Shown piece after piece: positions 39,501-54,500 of a stretch of 64,000 nt of DNA; the stretch's first letter is position 1, and each line of letters opens with the position of its first letter. This stretch comes from Colius striatus. Its lineage: Eukaryota; Chordata; Aves; Coliiformes; Coliidae. The DNA is taken from NCBI RefSeq assembly GCF_028858725.1, contig NC_084768.1:32704664-32768663 (forward strand), given 5' to 3'. The notes under the pieces were generated by a model. It worked only from the letters and a program-made list of their open reading frames with translations. It did no database searches and was not told where the DNA came from. Made by a program: the position numbers and the translations under genes.

Positions 39501-42500
39501 ACAGCTTCACACTGTCCCCCAAGCTGGGTGACTTGTAATATTTTTTTTCAACATTTTTCTCTGCTTTGGCTTTCCAGCTGTGCTTATCTCCCTGCATATC
39601 TTTAGGGAGTGTAGGTGTGTGGAAGAGCAACCAGAGAACTGCAGTTTAGTTTCATGACTGTATTTTTTGAGACAGTTTAATATTATTTTCAAATATTAAA
39701 ATGACCCTTTGACAAAGGCTAATAATATTAAGTCATTTTTCACTATAACCTCTCACAGAGACTTGGGTGAAAGCATGATGCTGTTTAGCTGGTCATGTCA
39801 CCTGAAAGAACAAATACATCATGCTCTGTACTGTCTGTGCCTGTTATGTCCGTCTCTGGCTGAGGTGGTGAGTTGATAGTTGGTGTCAGTGGCAGTGCTA
39901 GTTCACTGTAGATGCACTATAGATGAGCAATGATAGGAATTGCTCCCACCACCCCCGTAAACAAGCAAATGGGAGACATTTGTTTACAAGTATAACATCT
40001 TGACCCCTCTTGTATTTGAACTTCAGACACTTTAGACAAAAGCTCTTGGCCACTCACAAGATGCAGATAGTTCCCCTTTCCCTGATTATGATGATGGATG
40101 TGCAACGAATTCTGCCTCTGCAGTAATTTGGCACTAACCTTTATTATGTCTTCAGTTGTCTTCTCAACAGATTTAAGTTTCTTTAAAATTGCTTCTTCCT
40201 TAGCTGAGACTTCCATTTCCTCTCTTTCCAGAGCTTCAATTTCCTTCTCCAGCCTGCAATCACAATTCCCTTTGTAATACCAAGCAGAGAACAACAATGC
40301 AGATTCAATGCTTGATCACAATGGACATCAGTGGGGCTGGTTCGACCTACCTTGATGTATTTTGCTCTGAGACCAGCTTGTAATTTTGCATGCACCAGGA
40401 AACACTGGGAAATAGTATTCTCATGAAAAAAAACCATGTACCTGCCATAGATTTCTTCTGAGACTACTTAGAAGACAGTGACTGAAATTCAGTTATTTTT
40501 ATCAGGAGGGAATAGAGAAAGAATATAGCCCCACACAGCATTTCCTCATCTCAAAGCAGATTTTATCACCTTCACTATCTCAAGAAATGTGGTTACTCTG
40601 TTGTAGTTAAGATGTAGGAATCTAGTATACAGACACCAGGGTTATGACTTTGTCTCTTCATTTGTGTGTGTACTTGTACACGTGATGAAAGGAAGGAAGT
40701 TGTGAGGAAGTCAGAAGAATGCTATTGTACCTGGTAGTACTTAAAGGGCTGAAGTACATCACCTCATACGGTAGATGTTGTTATATGTAGCCAAATGGTA
40801 TTTAGGAGGATCCCTCTTGGAGGAAAGTTCTGGTCAATCTGTAACTAGAATCTACAATTCCAGAAGATCAATCTCTAGCAATGGAAATCAAATAGCATTC
40901 GTATTTCTGAAGTGTAGAACAGATATCACTTTTTGGATAAAGTACTAGTGGTATCTGCAAGTACCTTTTGTAATAAAAGAGCTCTTATCTAATTTTCTAA
41001 TATGAACATGAGTACAGCTAGAAGTCATCGTAGTGATGTGCTTTGCAGGCTATTTTTATGAAGTGGTAACTTCATAATTGCATGGATTTTGAACATTGTA
41101 CAACCTGCATAGCAGTAGGGTGCTCAAGAGACTGAAGTCTGAAGCTTCATTGTTTTGTGGTTTGTCTGGGATTGAGAATGGAGAGTGTGCAGACACACAG
41201 GCTGATGAAGGGCCCTTCAGAGGGGGCGGTGTGTGTGTTCAGCTCACGATGCTAAGAGAGTTCCTCACAGTTTTGCACATGTGAATGTGGATTTTGGGAT
41301 TTGCCAGTTAAAACTTGGCTCATAGGCTATTTTCTTAAAAAATCCTTTATTGTTATAAAAAAGGGAGATTGAAGCTCAGAACTCAGGATTTCTTTTGGTC
41401 TATTGACTTCTGCTGTAGGTTTGTAGCTCCCTTTCCCTCCCCTTCTTTTATCCGTAAAATCTACATGTTCTACTTTTTTGCATGTTAGTACTGAGTGTGG
41501 TTTTTTAAGGCATCTTTTTCCTAATAAGAGTCTTTATTTTCTTAACAGTAAGATGTCTGACAAAACACTTCTAGACAGACAGATCCAGGATAAAATATCT
41601 AATCTCCATGTATGCAAGAGAGGTAGAAAGATATGCCCAGTTAACACTTACCTCTAAGGTAAAGTATCTCAGTCAAATTATTTTCTGTAGTGACTAAAGC
41701 AGTGATTTTCCCCCCCGGCCGCTTCTTCCTAGTCAAGACTATTCCTTTTTGCATAAGCAAATATTTGTTGGGTTTTAGATATAAAAACATTTTTTTGCCT
41801 TATTAGCCTAGTAATTGGGAAGTCACTTTTCCATGAAGATCTAGAATCAAGTCTAGATTTGACTCTGAACCGGTTCTGGCATTCTGTAGGTGAGTGCGCT
41901 ATAGTCTATAGTTTCAGTCTCCCGGTTCATTTACCTTCTCTCTTTGGGATCATTTTTGGAAGAACTTTTTTTAACTTAAAGGAAAAAATAAAAGCAATTT
42001 TCAAAACCTTGTATATTCAAGTGAAATGTGTTTTCTTTTGTCATTGTATATGAATCAATGTCAGATTGATGACTGTAGAATTGAGGCAACTGCAACTGGT
42101 GTCACTAGTTGCTGAGATCAGCCAGAATAGAGTTACAAGCTGTACTAGATGATCTGTGACCTGACCTAGATGGACCTGCTTTAACAGAGGGGCTGAACTA
42201 GATCATCTTTAGAGGTCCCTTCCAACCCCTACCATTCTGTGATCTGAGCCAAACTGTAAACAGAGCCTGTAGGCCTGATAGAAAGAAATGATCGTATGTT
42301 TTAGCTGATTCTTTAGTGTGTGCTAGGATCCGCGATATTACACCAAAGTCAACGTTAATAGTAGAAACCTGTCATCCCTTTAAAGTAAGCAGGCCAGAAA
42401 AGATGAATGCGGGCTGGCAAAGAAGCATTATTTATCTCTTTCTGTGTGATGGCTTGAGGAATCTGAGCTAATTCTATGGCTCTTGCCCTATTTAAACTCA

Positions 42501-45500
42501 GATTTGTGCAGCTACAGGAATAGGATACTGTGTGACCTTTCGTCTGATAGTGAAATTATCCGCTTTTTTTTAAACACAAAGGTATCATAGACCTCAAAAC
42601 TGAGATGTGAAGAAAAATGCATTCAGAATGAAAGTAAAAGCTAAACCCAAATATTTAAAAGCAGATAACCCTTTGGACCTGAGCTCTGCAAGATGCCCTT
42701 AGGACTCTGTGCAAAGGTACAAATTCTAGTGCTGAAATTCAAGATTTTTAAAACAAGGGGAATGAATGTTCTTAGAGGGCTATAGAAGGAAGTAATACAC
42801 TGATCGTGTGCCAGCATCTGTTTGGTATATTGAACTGTGTTTTTACATAAGACTTGATTGCAGTCTTATCATAATGCAAAAATAAATCATTAAAAGCTCA
42901 AAGAAGCATTCAAACCTGAAGAGTCATCAACTTTTACTATGGGTTTATTTCAGTCTGGACCTAAACACTCATAGACACACAAGTGGAAGAAAAGGAGGAG
43001 TAATGTTGGAAAGCTATTAAGAAAAAGAAAAAGTGTGTGGGGAGAGAGAAAGAGGAAAACACAACTCTGAATAAATCACAGATGACAAACCCCATATAGT
43101 TATCTGATCAGGGGAATTGTTATTTGAATTTATATATACTCTCACACCCATACCAACACCCACTCCTTATGGGAATTAAGAGGACTGATTCAGTGCTTAG
43201 TGGGGTTATGGAAAAATTCTCATGCTCATGTAATGGGAACCGAGTCTAGGACTTAAATATCCATTTTGCACTCGTACTGACATACAGACATGGATTTTGT
43301 GGTTCATTTTCAGAGGATGTTGTGAGTACACACTGAAATTTCTTGAAAGGAAGCGTTTAAAAGTTGCAATCTGGGTAGTTCAAAGAAATCCAAGTCCTTT
43401 TGATTTTGTGCAGTTGAAAAGTTGGGCTGGGATCTTTCTGGTGTGTTTAAATCTTCAGTAATTTCTAAATCCATGACATCTTAATGAAGTTACTTCACAG
43501 TTTTTATTTGTCTTGAAAGGATCTAGCAGCTACACTAGCAATTACAAGAAACTGTCTTTCAATGCTGCTGCTGTGTTTAGTAAATAAATGGAACTATGAT
43601 GTAGCTACTGTATTAAATCAATCCTTTGGATATTTGTCCTCTCTTTGAGTAGTGTCCATTTGAGGGGAGGAATAAGTACTATGGAGGTGAGGAGATGAAA
43701 GAATGAACCTTAGAATCTGAGATACTAAATCAGAGATTTCTCTTCCAAACTAGCAGCTGAATTAAGGAATTCTACAGAATATACCTGGCTGCTGCTGGCC
43801 ACCATCTGATCTGCTGGGGAGGGCACCAATGCCACACCAGAAGGAAAAAGAAATGGCTTAAGAATGAAAAACAGATAGGAGGATACCACCCTGGGGAATA
43901 CCAGGCTGAGAGGAAAAGGCAGTCTAGCAAGTCCTCACATGTTTTGAGGTGAGTCAAACGTTTTAGCAGCTCTGGAGTCCATCTGCCTTAGCCTGCCTTC
44001 ATGTATCACATTACAAACCTTTGAATAGACCTTAGTTAATGATGTTGTTTGTGCATTAAATATGCTGTTTAGCAACTAATTCCATCAAGAATGAGTGCTA
44101 TTAGCTGAAGATTAAGTAAGAAAATGGGACTCCTAATTCTTCCTTGGGCTTGTACCCTGGTTCACAGTAACTTCTGTGTAAAGAGTGAATAGGATAGATA
44201 ATGTAAATGCAATTTTTGGTCTGTAACCAGAGGGTTCAGCCATTTGTCTGAAGGGTGGTTCAGCTCACTCACTGTTTACTGTTTGGTTGCTGAAACAAAG
44301 AGTAGAACTTTCCCTTTTGTCAAAAACTTCTCAACTCTGAACTGATTAGCAGACACACACTAGCCCTATACACCAGAGTAAAGAATGTTTCTAAGCAGAG
44401 GTCCTATTTAGCAGGGTGATGGAAAGGCCCATGCCACCACTGTAAATAATCTGCCTAGAATTGTGGCTGTCCTTTCAGCAGGAAAAAACAGACTGGTCTA
44501 GGGGTACTCAAGAAGTATTTGATGAAGATTTTTTTTTAAACTGAAGATAAAATCCATGGAGAATAACCATCAGAATGTACAGAATCTGTCTGAATCAAGT
44601 GAAGCTTAATAATCAAATGCACAGAAGGAGGAACTTTTTGGTAATATATCTTACTGCTACTGCATGACGTGTATCTACATGATCAATTTAGCAATCTTTG
44701 ATTTGCAGGGCAGCTGGAAGGTATGACTTCACATAAGTAGTCAAGCAAGCTTTTGCTGGCTTGGGTGATATTTATGGCATAGCAGAAACACTATGCAAGT
44801 ATTGGATGGTGCATATTTTGTGCTTTATGGTGGACTTTGTTTATACTGAACTCTTTTATGAGGTTTCTGTGTGCTACTGGCTGGTTTGAAACTGGTTGGG
44901 TATGTCAAAATGTATACTATCTGGAAGGCAGCATGGATGCTTTTTCAAAAGCCTTTGCTAGACAGCTATTGAAGAGTGGTAGGAGGTACAAGTTATTGGA
45001 AAGGATTCTTGATGTTAATAAACCTGTTTAAATTCCTAGTTCATAGGGAAGTTCCCATGTGACTCCAGATATGTTTTTCAGCCTCCATTCTCTATCTGTA
45101 AAATTAAATGTCCTTGTCCAAGTCCTCTGTGTATCAAAGATAAAAGCTGCCAAAGACACTAAGGTGTGTAGATTGTTTGGTTATGTAAGTAGATTGTTTG
45201 GTTATGTAAGTAAGCATATCAGCAATGAAGAGATTTCTTTTGATATCAAGGCTTTATTAACCTCTAAACTGTCTTCTGAACTTCAGCAATGATGAGTTAA
45301 GTCCTCTTATTTTAGATGGCTTGGGAATGTAATTAAGAGCACTTCTGTATTTCTAGGATGCATTATACCTGTGAAGTTGTCATTGCAAGAGTGGCGACAG
45401 CATGTCTTTTTATGTTATGCTTTGCTTTGTCATAAGTCTTTCCATTTGATGCTGATGCGTTTATTTGATTCATTTCACTACAAATGAATCTGCCCTGTTT

Positions 45501-48500
45501 CAGATATATGTCAAGAAGTAGGAATCATTTAAAGGAGGAAGCAATTTGGTGGAGCTTCCCAGAAGGCAGGAAAAGTTAGTTGGTAACACTGGTATTAGCA
45601 ACAAGTGGCTGTGAAAATACTCTGTTTGCCGTGAAAAGAATCGATTGTTGTGAAAGAGAAGTGTGTGTGAAAGTAAGAGGAACCATTCAGGGGTTTTGTT
45701 AAGCAACTGTAGTTAAAGGAATAGTCCTATATCCTTGGGAAAATAATAACATTTTTAATAAGAGAAAGGCCAGCAAATACAAGCAAACATTTTTTCCCCT
45801 GTAGCACTTAGAGTTGTGAGGAGATTTACTGATTTTCATCAGCATTTAAATTGCTGGTTTATGGTCAGATTATCAGCCATCTAGATATACAAACATCACT
45901 TGTGCTTGTAATGAACTGAATGTAGAGCTATATAGGGAAAGAATTCATGGCTAATTTCTGCTAAATGTGGGCATATAAATAGAAACTTAGAAAAACCCCA
46001 AAATAACAACCCCCCCAAACCAACAAAAAAAGGCAAATCAAAACCAACACCAAACCAACCTGTCATTCCCTGCATCCCACCTACATGGGAAAGGAGTTCT
46101 AAACTGGGTTTTTGTGTACATGCTGAATGTTAACCAATTCCCGTGGGAAGCTAACAGGCACATTTCTATAGTTACACTGTTACAGCTCTGGCGTGTGTCA
46201 AGTGTAGGAGGAAGCTCTGCCTCCTTTGGTATAATGGCAGGTGATGCAGTACTAAATGTGCAGTCTTCCCATTCACAGGCTATCCATGTCTAGTCCTTGG
46301 AATTGTCAAAAAATAGAGACGGGCTCAGATGTTGCTCCAGGATTCATGTGATTTAAGAAAGCAATCTGGGATAAACAGAGGATTTGGCACTTTCTCCTTC
46401 CCCAATGTACAAATGCATGTGGATGTCTTCCTTTAAATGCCTATGGATAAAAGACCTGGAAGCTTCTGATTCAGATGACCGTTAAAAATTAATAACCCTT
46501 TGTCAACTTTTGGATCCAATCTGGAATTAAAACAGAGGAAATATTCCTTTGTGATGCTATTTTACCTACATGAATTAAAGGAGATTTTCAAGTCTGAAGC
46601 TTGAGTTGCATCTCTGGATATTTGCAATCTCTGAACTAGAATGGTAGGAAAGTGTTTAGATCCTAATCCTGCATTCCAAGTCTTCACAGGGATATAGGAC
46701 AGGAGGGACCTGCTGCTGGGATTGCTGTGAGATAGCTTGAATACAATCCCACAGGGGCAGAGAACCCTAATGGTCTGTTACAAGGTGACTGAGTAGATTT
46801 AGATGATGGAGATACAATGCAGAGATAAAATGTTTCACTGTTTGAAAGGCAGGGAGTACATCAGGAGCTCAGTAGCGTTCCTTGTTAGTGGCACAGACAT
46901 CCACTACAGTAGCACTGCTTGTTCTTGGGAACTGCCAACCGTGTATATGTAGGTTATGTCAGGAAAATAAAAGCCTTGTTCCCCCAAGACAGCCACACAC
47001 CAAGTCCAGTAGTGGACATGGTTCTGAGGTTTTTGTTTTAAGAAGCTTTAAAGATCTCACATCACCAAATTTCGTAAGGCATAAAGGAGATCTTGGCTAA
47101 ACCTCCAGCTCTTACTCAAAATCAACAGGACTTTGAACATCTAGTCTGTCCTCCCCATGCTTGGAGAAGGAGTGAACTTCCAGGGGAGTGGTGGAGAGCT
47201 ACTTCAGTGAAACTTCCCTGTTGCTCCTGAGCCAGTCCTTCCCTGCACAACTCTTTCCTGGTGATCATACTGTCGCAGGGACCCTGCTAGTGGATCTTCA
47301 TAATCACAACCTCCCGTGATGTTTTTAGAGCACACTGTCTGCCTCCTACCACTGCAACAAAGAATTCTACAGAGGTGCATGAAAAGCTGTTCGTTGAGAA
47401 AAATGCTTTCAAGCAAGAAGTCAGCATAATTATAGGACAAAGGAGCACTAGGCTGCTGCCTGTCAGCCACGAGAATCAGTGTTTGTGTCAGAGTAAGAAG
47501 GGAAGGGGGTGGGAAAGAAGTGGAGGAGGTAATCTCAGTGACAACTTTGCCAAAAGAGTGTGTAGGAGGACAGTGAAGGAAGAGAAGAATATGGAGGAAG
47601 ATGCTATTGAACTGGAATGGAGGAAGAAACCTCAAAAAAAGGATAATGAGACTTTCCAGGAACTAAAAACCAGGAACGCTTCATCTTTTCTGTGGGTGCT
47701 GATGGGTAGCATCTGTCAGTATACCTGGACCCAGGGAAGGAAATGATTGTGTCCAGAGCCCTCTGGTATTTGGGAAAGGCTGACTGCAGATAATAAGAAC
47801 CTCGAGAATCATGTCCATAGTAAATAAAGGAGTTGTAAGTGAGGCTGTCTGTGCAGTTTGATGTTACCCCTGTGTGATGAGGAGGCACTAGGCAACATCT
47901 CTAAAAAAGATAGAAACATGCTTTGCTATAGCAGGCTTCTGGGAACAAATTGCACACAAACCAGCATGGAAGATAAGTGAAAATAAGACAAGTGATACTA
48001 ATGGGACTAGGCAGCTTGTACTGTTCTGAAGTGCTGTGTTGGGAGAGAAGTCAGGCATTAAAGGTTGTGCAGGACCTATTGGAACTGAAGAACTTTAAAA
48101 ACTATTTACTGTCATTTTGAAGTTCTGCTTCAACAATTGCTATCTCGGTGCAAAACCCACAGACTGTGGCTTCCATCTGTTGAGTATAGCACAAAAGAAA
48201 TATCAGGAATTAGAGCAACAAATATTCTGCAAGATATTTATTGTGCAGTTTGATAAAGTTCACAGTATGGAAGTCTGCACTGTGTGTTCTCTAATTCTGA
48301 CTAGAATGTGTAACAAAGACTGTTTCACTCTGTGTATGAAATGACACGTGTTCACCCTTTGATGGCATTTGAGTATTTTACAAAATAAGACAGGAGGAGC
48401 CCAGAGAGAAGAACAGTAGTACTGCCCTACCTGAAAATGTCTTGTTCCAGCTCATGAGTCCGTTGCTGGTCCTCTCGATTCTGCTTTTGCATTTCTTCTT

Positions 48501-51500
48501 GCTCTTTTGGAGTGAGAGAACTGAGGCCGTCCAAGAGCCATTTTTCTCGCATGGCCTTTTTCTGATGGGGAAAAATACAGACAAGGAAGTGTACTTTAAA
48601 AGTTGGGCTCTTCAGTCATTTACTGTGTATGTCTTGATGCCATAGGCATGATCCACATTCTTGTGCTTTATCTAGTGTAAGGAAACCTCACTGAAACAGA
48701 AATGCCAAAAGCCATTTATGTTTTGATATTGGCTTAAAACCAAACTCTTAAGAGCAAAGTGTCATTTTATTAGTCCACCCAACACATACTTAGAGGATGT
48801 TGGTTGCTACCTGTGACAGATTAGGATTTAGGAGTGTGTCCAGTGGTGTGTTTGTGTTCAATAAAGCAAAACAATTGCATCAAAGCATACATAATGCAGC
48901 CTCGTGCAACAGGCTCCAGGCAGAAGTGCTGTAGTTTTATTTCAAGGGCCCTGATTTATGGGACCATGGCATTGCATAATTTTGGGATGGGGTGGAAAAG
49001 GTAAAGTGTTTATATAGGTAAGGTTCTACAGTGGGAAGAGTGGGACTGGAAAGGTGGAGCACAGGTTGTTGCTGTCTTGTTAACGTTTCAGCAGACCTTC
49101 TATATATTTTGAGCTGCAGTTGTAGGAGTAATCTGGGTTTTACATGCTTGGTCCTGACCTGTACAGCAGTGGCTTATGAATGGGTGGATTGCCTGTGTAT
49201 AGGTGAGTGCATCTCTCAGCTGTGTCTTCAGATCTTTGAAAAATGTAACTGTGTGCACTGATTGCTTCCTACAGCTGCTTTACACTGAAAGATGACATCT
49301 GAAAGTCATCACAGCCTTCTCAAGTGTTCCTGGTGTAAAAAAAGTATATTCATGGAGATAAATTCATATTTGCAGGCTAGAGCTTGTAACCCATGCCAAG
49401 GTTCTTGTGCTCTTTTTACTACCTTCAGTCTAATTTGGGAATATAAATCCAGTTGCTGCCTTGGGGAAGGAGTGGGAGTCAAGCTTCCTTAGGAAAAATT
49501 CAACAGGGAATAGCACAAGCATGTCAGGTTTTTAATTAACTGTGAGTTTTGTAATTTAGATTCCTTGAGCTGCCTGATTGCCACGTTAGGGGTTTTTTCT
49601 GTGTCTGGTTTTTTTTTTTTTTTCCTATATAGTTTTGTTAATTGTAGGATGTGGATCAAGATTAAATTGCATTTTGACTGCTTCTGCTTTGAGGCAGAGT
49701 TGTGTGCAGTGCTGGTGAGAAGGCTGTGTTGACCTCACCGGTGCTTGCAGCGGCTGTTGGAAACCCTGCCTGCATCCTGTGTGTTGAGTCACTTAAACTG
49801 TTGCTTCCTACACATTTCTGTTTGCTCTCTACTTTAAATGAGGTTATTACTGAGGCCCAACTGCTAGAGGATGATGCGTGTAGGACCTGATTGCAGTTAA
49901 ATGCAATTTCCAACTTGCTTGATGTGTGACATACATGTGATAAAAACTGGCTGAAACAGGCTCATTATGAATCCTGTGGCGCTCCATAGTACTCTGTTTT
50001 GTTTGTTTGGTTCCCCCCAGAAAGCAGAGCCAATGGATACAGTTCCCTGAGCCCCATGAGACAGGATTTTCTCAATGCTGGATCCTAGGAAATCTATGGG
50101 AAACAAGGCTGCTCAAGACTGATGTCCTGAGCCTTGACTCTGGCTGTAGGGTCACTTGACGGCATTTCCTGGCACTTGCATCTTACGCTCAAATGAAATA
50201 AATTCTGGTTTTGATAGAATGGTTTTACTTGATGTGGAAGGTGCCTGTGGTCTGGTGTCGGCACGGCTCTCATCGACTGCAAAATACTGTTTTATGCAGT
50301 CAGAGGGAACAAAGATATTAGTTCCCTTTCAATCAAGCTGGTTAGATTTTGATGATGAAATGGGAGATTTGAATCCTGACTGGAACTGAGTTAGTCGAAC
50401 ATTGTTGTCTTCAAGAAGAAATCTATGATTCCTTGGGAGAATTACAACAGGGCTGACCCTGTAGATCTCAGAAACTGATATCAGCCGTGAAAATCAGCTA
50501 AAGCCTCATGTACGTATAGGGTTGGGCCCAAGAAAGCAAACTCCCTAAATACAGCCATAACACAATAGCATTATTTTTGCCTTTTGCTACAATAGTTTGC
50601 TGCTGCTCATGACTAAATATAGTCTTTTAAATTTTATTAGCTGCTTTTGAAAGAGTAAAACATTGTGTAGTTTGGAGACAGCCTTTGAACGACAGGAAGC
50701 TTCAAGGCTGCTCCTCTGAGACCTTGACACAAGCCAGTGCAAGAGCCAGCTGCTCTGGGGCTGCTCAGTCCTTTCTGCTGTCTGCATTTCCTTCCTCTGT
50801 AAAAGATCCCTGGCTCAGGAGGAGGACCTGCATGCGGTAAAGCATTTTCATCTGCATTAGACTGGAATGTTAAGGGAAAGGAATACTTATACATTGTCAT
50901 GTGATAAGACCCTGGGAATGGCCAGAGTGATGGAATGCGATCCCTTTCTTTTGTAGCTCATGGTCACACCAGGAGTACCATGACAATATTCTGCAAGTTC
51001 TGTGAACAATGTCTTAACACATGCTCCAGGTCTAACTGCACTGAAATCCTTAACAAGGCTGGACTAACACTGAATAGTCATCCTTTGCTGAAAGGCACAG
51101 GTGCCTGCAGTGTGTGGGTCTGGCTCTCCCGGTGGTATGGCAGTTCACCTATGGCATGGTGAGGGAATCATAGATCACTTTGACAGTTTTCACAGATGTC
51201 GTTTGACATTGTCAGCCCCTGGAATGAGAAGATGTGTGACCAGCACACAAGGTAGCAGTACTGGAGTTCAGGCATGTCAGAAACAAAAAACTTCAGCTAA
51301 ACTAGATAAACTCTTGAAAAGTGCGTAAAAATCAGTGCTGAGTATGCTTTTCAAGCACTCTTGTTGCCTCAGTGAGAAGGATTCCAGAAAAGATGAATAA
51401 TCACTTGGCTCTGGTTAGGTTTTATTTCTTTTCCCTTGGGTTTTCTTTCTTTTTCTCTTACATTATTTTTCAATACAATAATTATAATATTAGTGCTGTT

Positions 51501-54500
51501 ATTATATTTTATTCCCTTTTAGTTATTAAGCTGTTCTTTTCTCAATCTACAAGCTTACATTTTTTCTCACTGATTCTCCATCCTGCTGGGGGTGGTGGTG
51601 AGTGAATGGCTGCGTGGTGCTTAGTTGTATGACAGACACAAAACTTATTGGGAAGCTGGAGTACACAATTCTATTTACAGAAAGAAAGTTTGGGGGATAA
51701 AAAAATCAAAACCCATAAACCAAAGTAACAACCTTTTAGTAAACCTCTTGCCAAGGGTTATAAATAGGAATGAAGGACAAAATGAGGAACAGGGTATTGA
51801 TACCCAGATAACAGCAGCATCTGTATGACAGTGACATTTACCAACCTGCAATAGCTTCCTAAGGGCCAGATGTGAGTTATGCTGAGAATAGGTCACAGAG
51901 CTCTAGATTTCACCTTGCACAACTAGTAGGAGTATAAGTGACTGAAATCAACCTGACCCACTAGGTAAATGAGAACTCAATAAAAATTACTGACAGGCCT
52001 CAACGTTTGAGAACTCTAAATTTGTTTTAAACCAATTTCTGCACTGTATTCTTGTGTTGTTTGGCTTCATTGAAGCACCCAAAGAAATCTGAAGCATAAA
52101 TGTTTGTTAAAGGGCAAGGCTTCTAGGGCATCAAGCAGAGCATGTTCATATAGAAACTTTGCATCTGGTACTAGGTGCCTGTCTTAGTTGGAAAAGGTCA
52201 TCTCCATTTTCAGTGCTCTAAATAGTATGTAATGCTGCTATGTATGTATTTGTACACTGTACACATATATATTTTTAAATATATGCTCGCTCCCTCTTTG
52301 CCAAGTGAATGATTTCCTGTGTAGCCTTGATTTACCTCACTTGCAATATGATGGACTGTAAATGTAAAACTTTTCTGTATTGTTTTTCATGGAACAGGCA
52401 AACAAATCACATTATCTGTGCTCTTCCAGAGGAAGAACATTTCAGTGGCGTTGTTCCAGGAGAGTCACCTTCAGAATATAAGTGCAAGCTGGGGTTTTGT
52501 TTTCTTAAATCTTTAACTCCATTGTGCCTGTTAAAGTTAGCTGAAGGCATGTATTAAATCTGTGAGGAAACTGCCCTAGGACTCTGTCTGCACGCAGCAG
52601 TAGTGAGGATTAGCTGGTTGTCTAGAACAGATCAGTTTATCCTTCTTAAAGAAGGGCAAAGGAGTCATTCTGAATTTATAGGCATGGAAACTTGAAACAT
52701 GAATTGCAGGACTCCGTGTAATCATGTCCAAAGACAGAGGAAGGCAGTCACACATTTGCTGCTCAGTACTTACAGGACTTGGAAAACATATTCCCCTCTC
52801 CTAGGCAGGTTATGTCTGTCCCTATGGTCACTACCTTCCAGTAAAACCTAAGCACAGGTGACTTTTGCTTTGGCTTGCCCTGGTCTGGTGAGCTGGGTTT
52901 ATCACAATTACACCTTTGTTTGGCTTGATACAAAAGAAGATGGTTGTTGAAACCCAGCATCAGGTGTCCGTTTTGAAGACTTTTAAATATGCTTCTCCCA
53001 CATTTTCTCAAGGAGACAAGTCACACGCCTGGTGCTGGACTCAACATATCTTTCTTGAAATGGTTTATCCACTCCCACAATGAAAAAGGTACGTAAAATA
53101 CCATATCTGGCACAGGTTTTTGTCTCTTCTTCCTAAAGGACATGTACTATCAAATTGTAATGGGCATCTAAAGAATGGTGGTGTTGGGCAGAAATCACTG
53201 CAACTTCAAGTACCTCTAGAGGTGGATCTTTTTCTTAGTTAATCTGCACATTGCAATCCTGAACTTTGTAATTTCAGGACAAAATTTGCAGCATTTATGG
53301 GGGTGTTTTTGTTTGTTTTTAATATCCAAAGAAACAGTATTATTTTACCAAAGAGTCATTAAACAAGCTGACAAAATATAACCAAATAAAAACAGGTTGC
53401 TTTTTTTTCCCCAGGAAAACAGTGCAATTAGACCTCACAATTATGCTGCTCCCTGTACTAAGTGACGTTGGTGTAGTGGAATTAAGGAGTGAACACACCC
53501 AGTCTGAAATGTGAGGCTTCATTTTCAGCTGCGAGTTATTCCTGGTTATGATCTCATTTTGTGCCATGAAAGTGATCAAATAACATTAGCTCCTGAGTGT
53601 AGGGTTTTTTTTTTTTTTCAAAGGGTGATGCTTATTAAAGTCAAATGGAGCCCTGGCAAGACTCCAAAAAGCTGTGGAAATTTGACAGTAAAAGCATGAC
53701 TTAAATGCATGAAGATTTGCATTCCAAAATCCCAAACCTTTCTTCATGCTGAATGACTAGAGGCTATCTTTAGTTACATAAATCACACACTTTACTTACC
53801 TTTAAATGTTGGTGTTTCATTTTTTCCTCTTCCACTTTTAGACGTTTCAGTGTAATTTCTTCTTGCAGTTTTCTTTTGTCCTACGATTTAAGAGAACAAT
53901 AAAAGCCTTTGTTTACAAAAATTACTGTCACTAAAAAATGGTGGTGTTCAGCAGGGTGAAATCAATCCATGCTAATTCTTATTTAAAAGCTTATATCGTG
54001 CTCAGGCACTGCATAATTCTTAACAGCAAGAGCTCATGTGTCCTATGCAGGTTTGGTTTCCATGACTCTTTCTCTGAAGTACATTTAAACATGTTAATGA
54101 CCACAAAGTAAATTCTATGATTCTATGATCTGGGTTAAAAATAATTTACTGTTGAGAAGGAGAAGGGAAGAAAACAGGAAGAAATAACATTGGATCAATT
54201 GTACATGCAAAATGAGGTTAGAAATGGGTCCTGACCAAAATTCCTAAGGCAGCCCACACATCATTTAGGAGAGGGAAGAGTCTGCATGGTTCACAGTGTG
54301 CAGCTGTGATACATCACTACATGAAATGGCCTGTTGGTGAATCCAGCACTAAATTTATGTGTTTTGTGAATGAATAAATGAAATCAATGGGAAGAAACAG
54401 AGACTTAGAAATGTATTTCGTTAGTGGAAAGCAGTAAAGGTGATCACAGGGAAATACAGTATATTTCATAGAATGGTAGGGGTTGGAAGGGACCTTCAGA

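Larger units (their letters stand above)
38296..40138 (-). other. PALMD introns between exons 4 and 7
   Basis: Three introns of 723, 93 and 882 bp flanking exons 5 and 6. No repeats recognised. The 93-bp intron between exons 5 and 6 is close to the lower size limit. Confidence 0.8.
40254..48430 (-). other. PALMD intron 3
   Basis: About 8.2 kb. It contains the CR1-like fragment near 42150-42244, a 21-bp tandem duplication at 45168-45209, a purine-rich run near 43016-43062 and an A/C-rich stretch near 45990-46062. No nested gene recognised. Confidence 0.8.

Noticed and set aside
47204-47746. Overlapping 143- and 123-codon frames on opposite strands in PALMD intron 3
   Set aside because: No family resemblance, and mutual overlap with no splice or promoter support.
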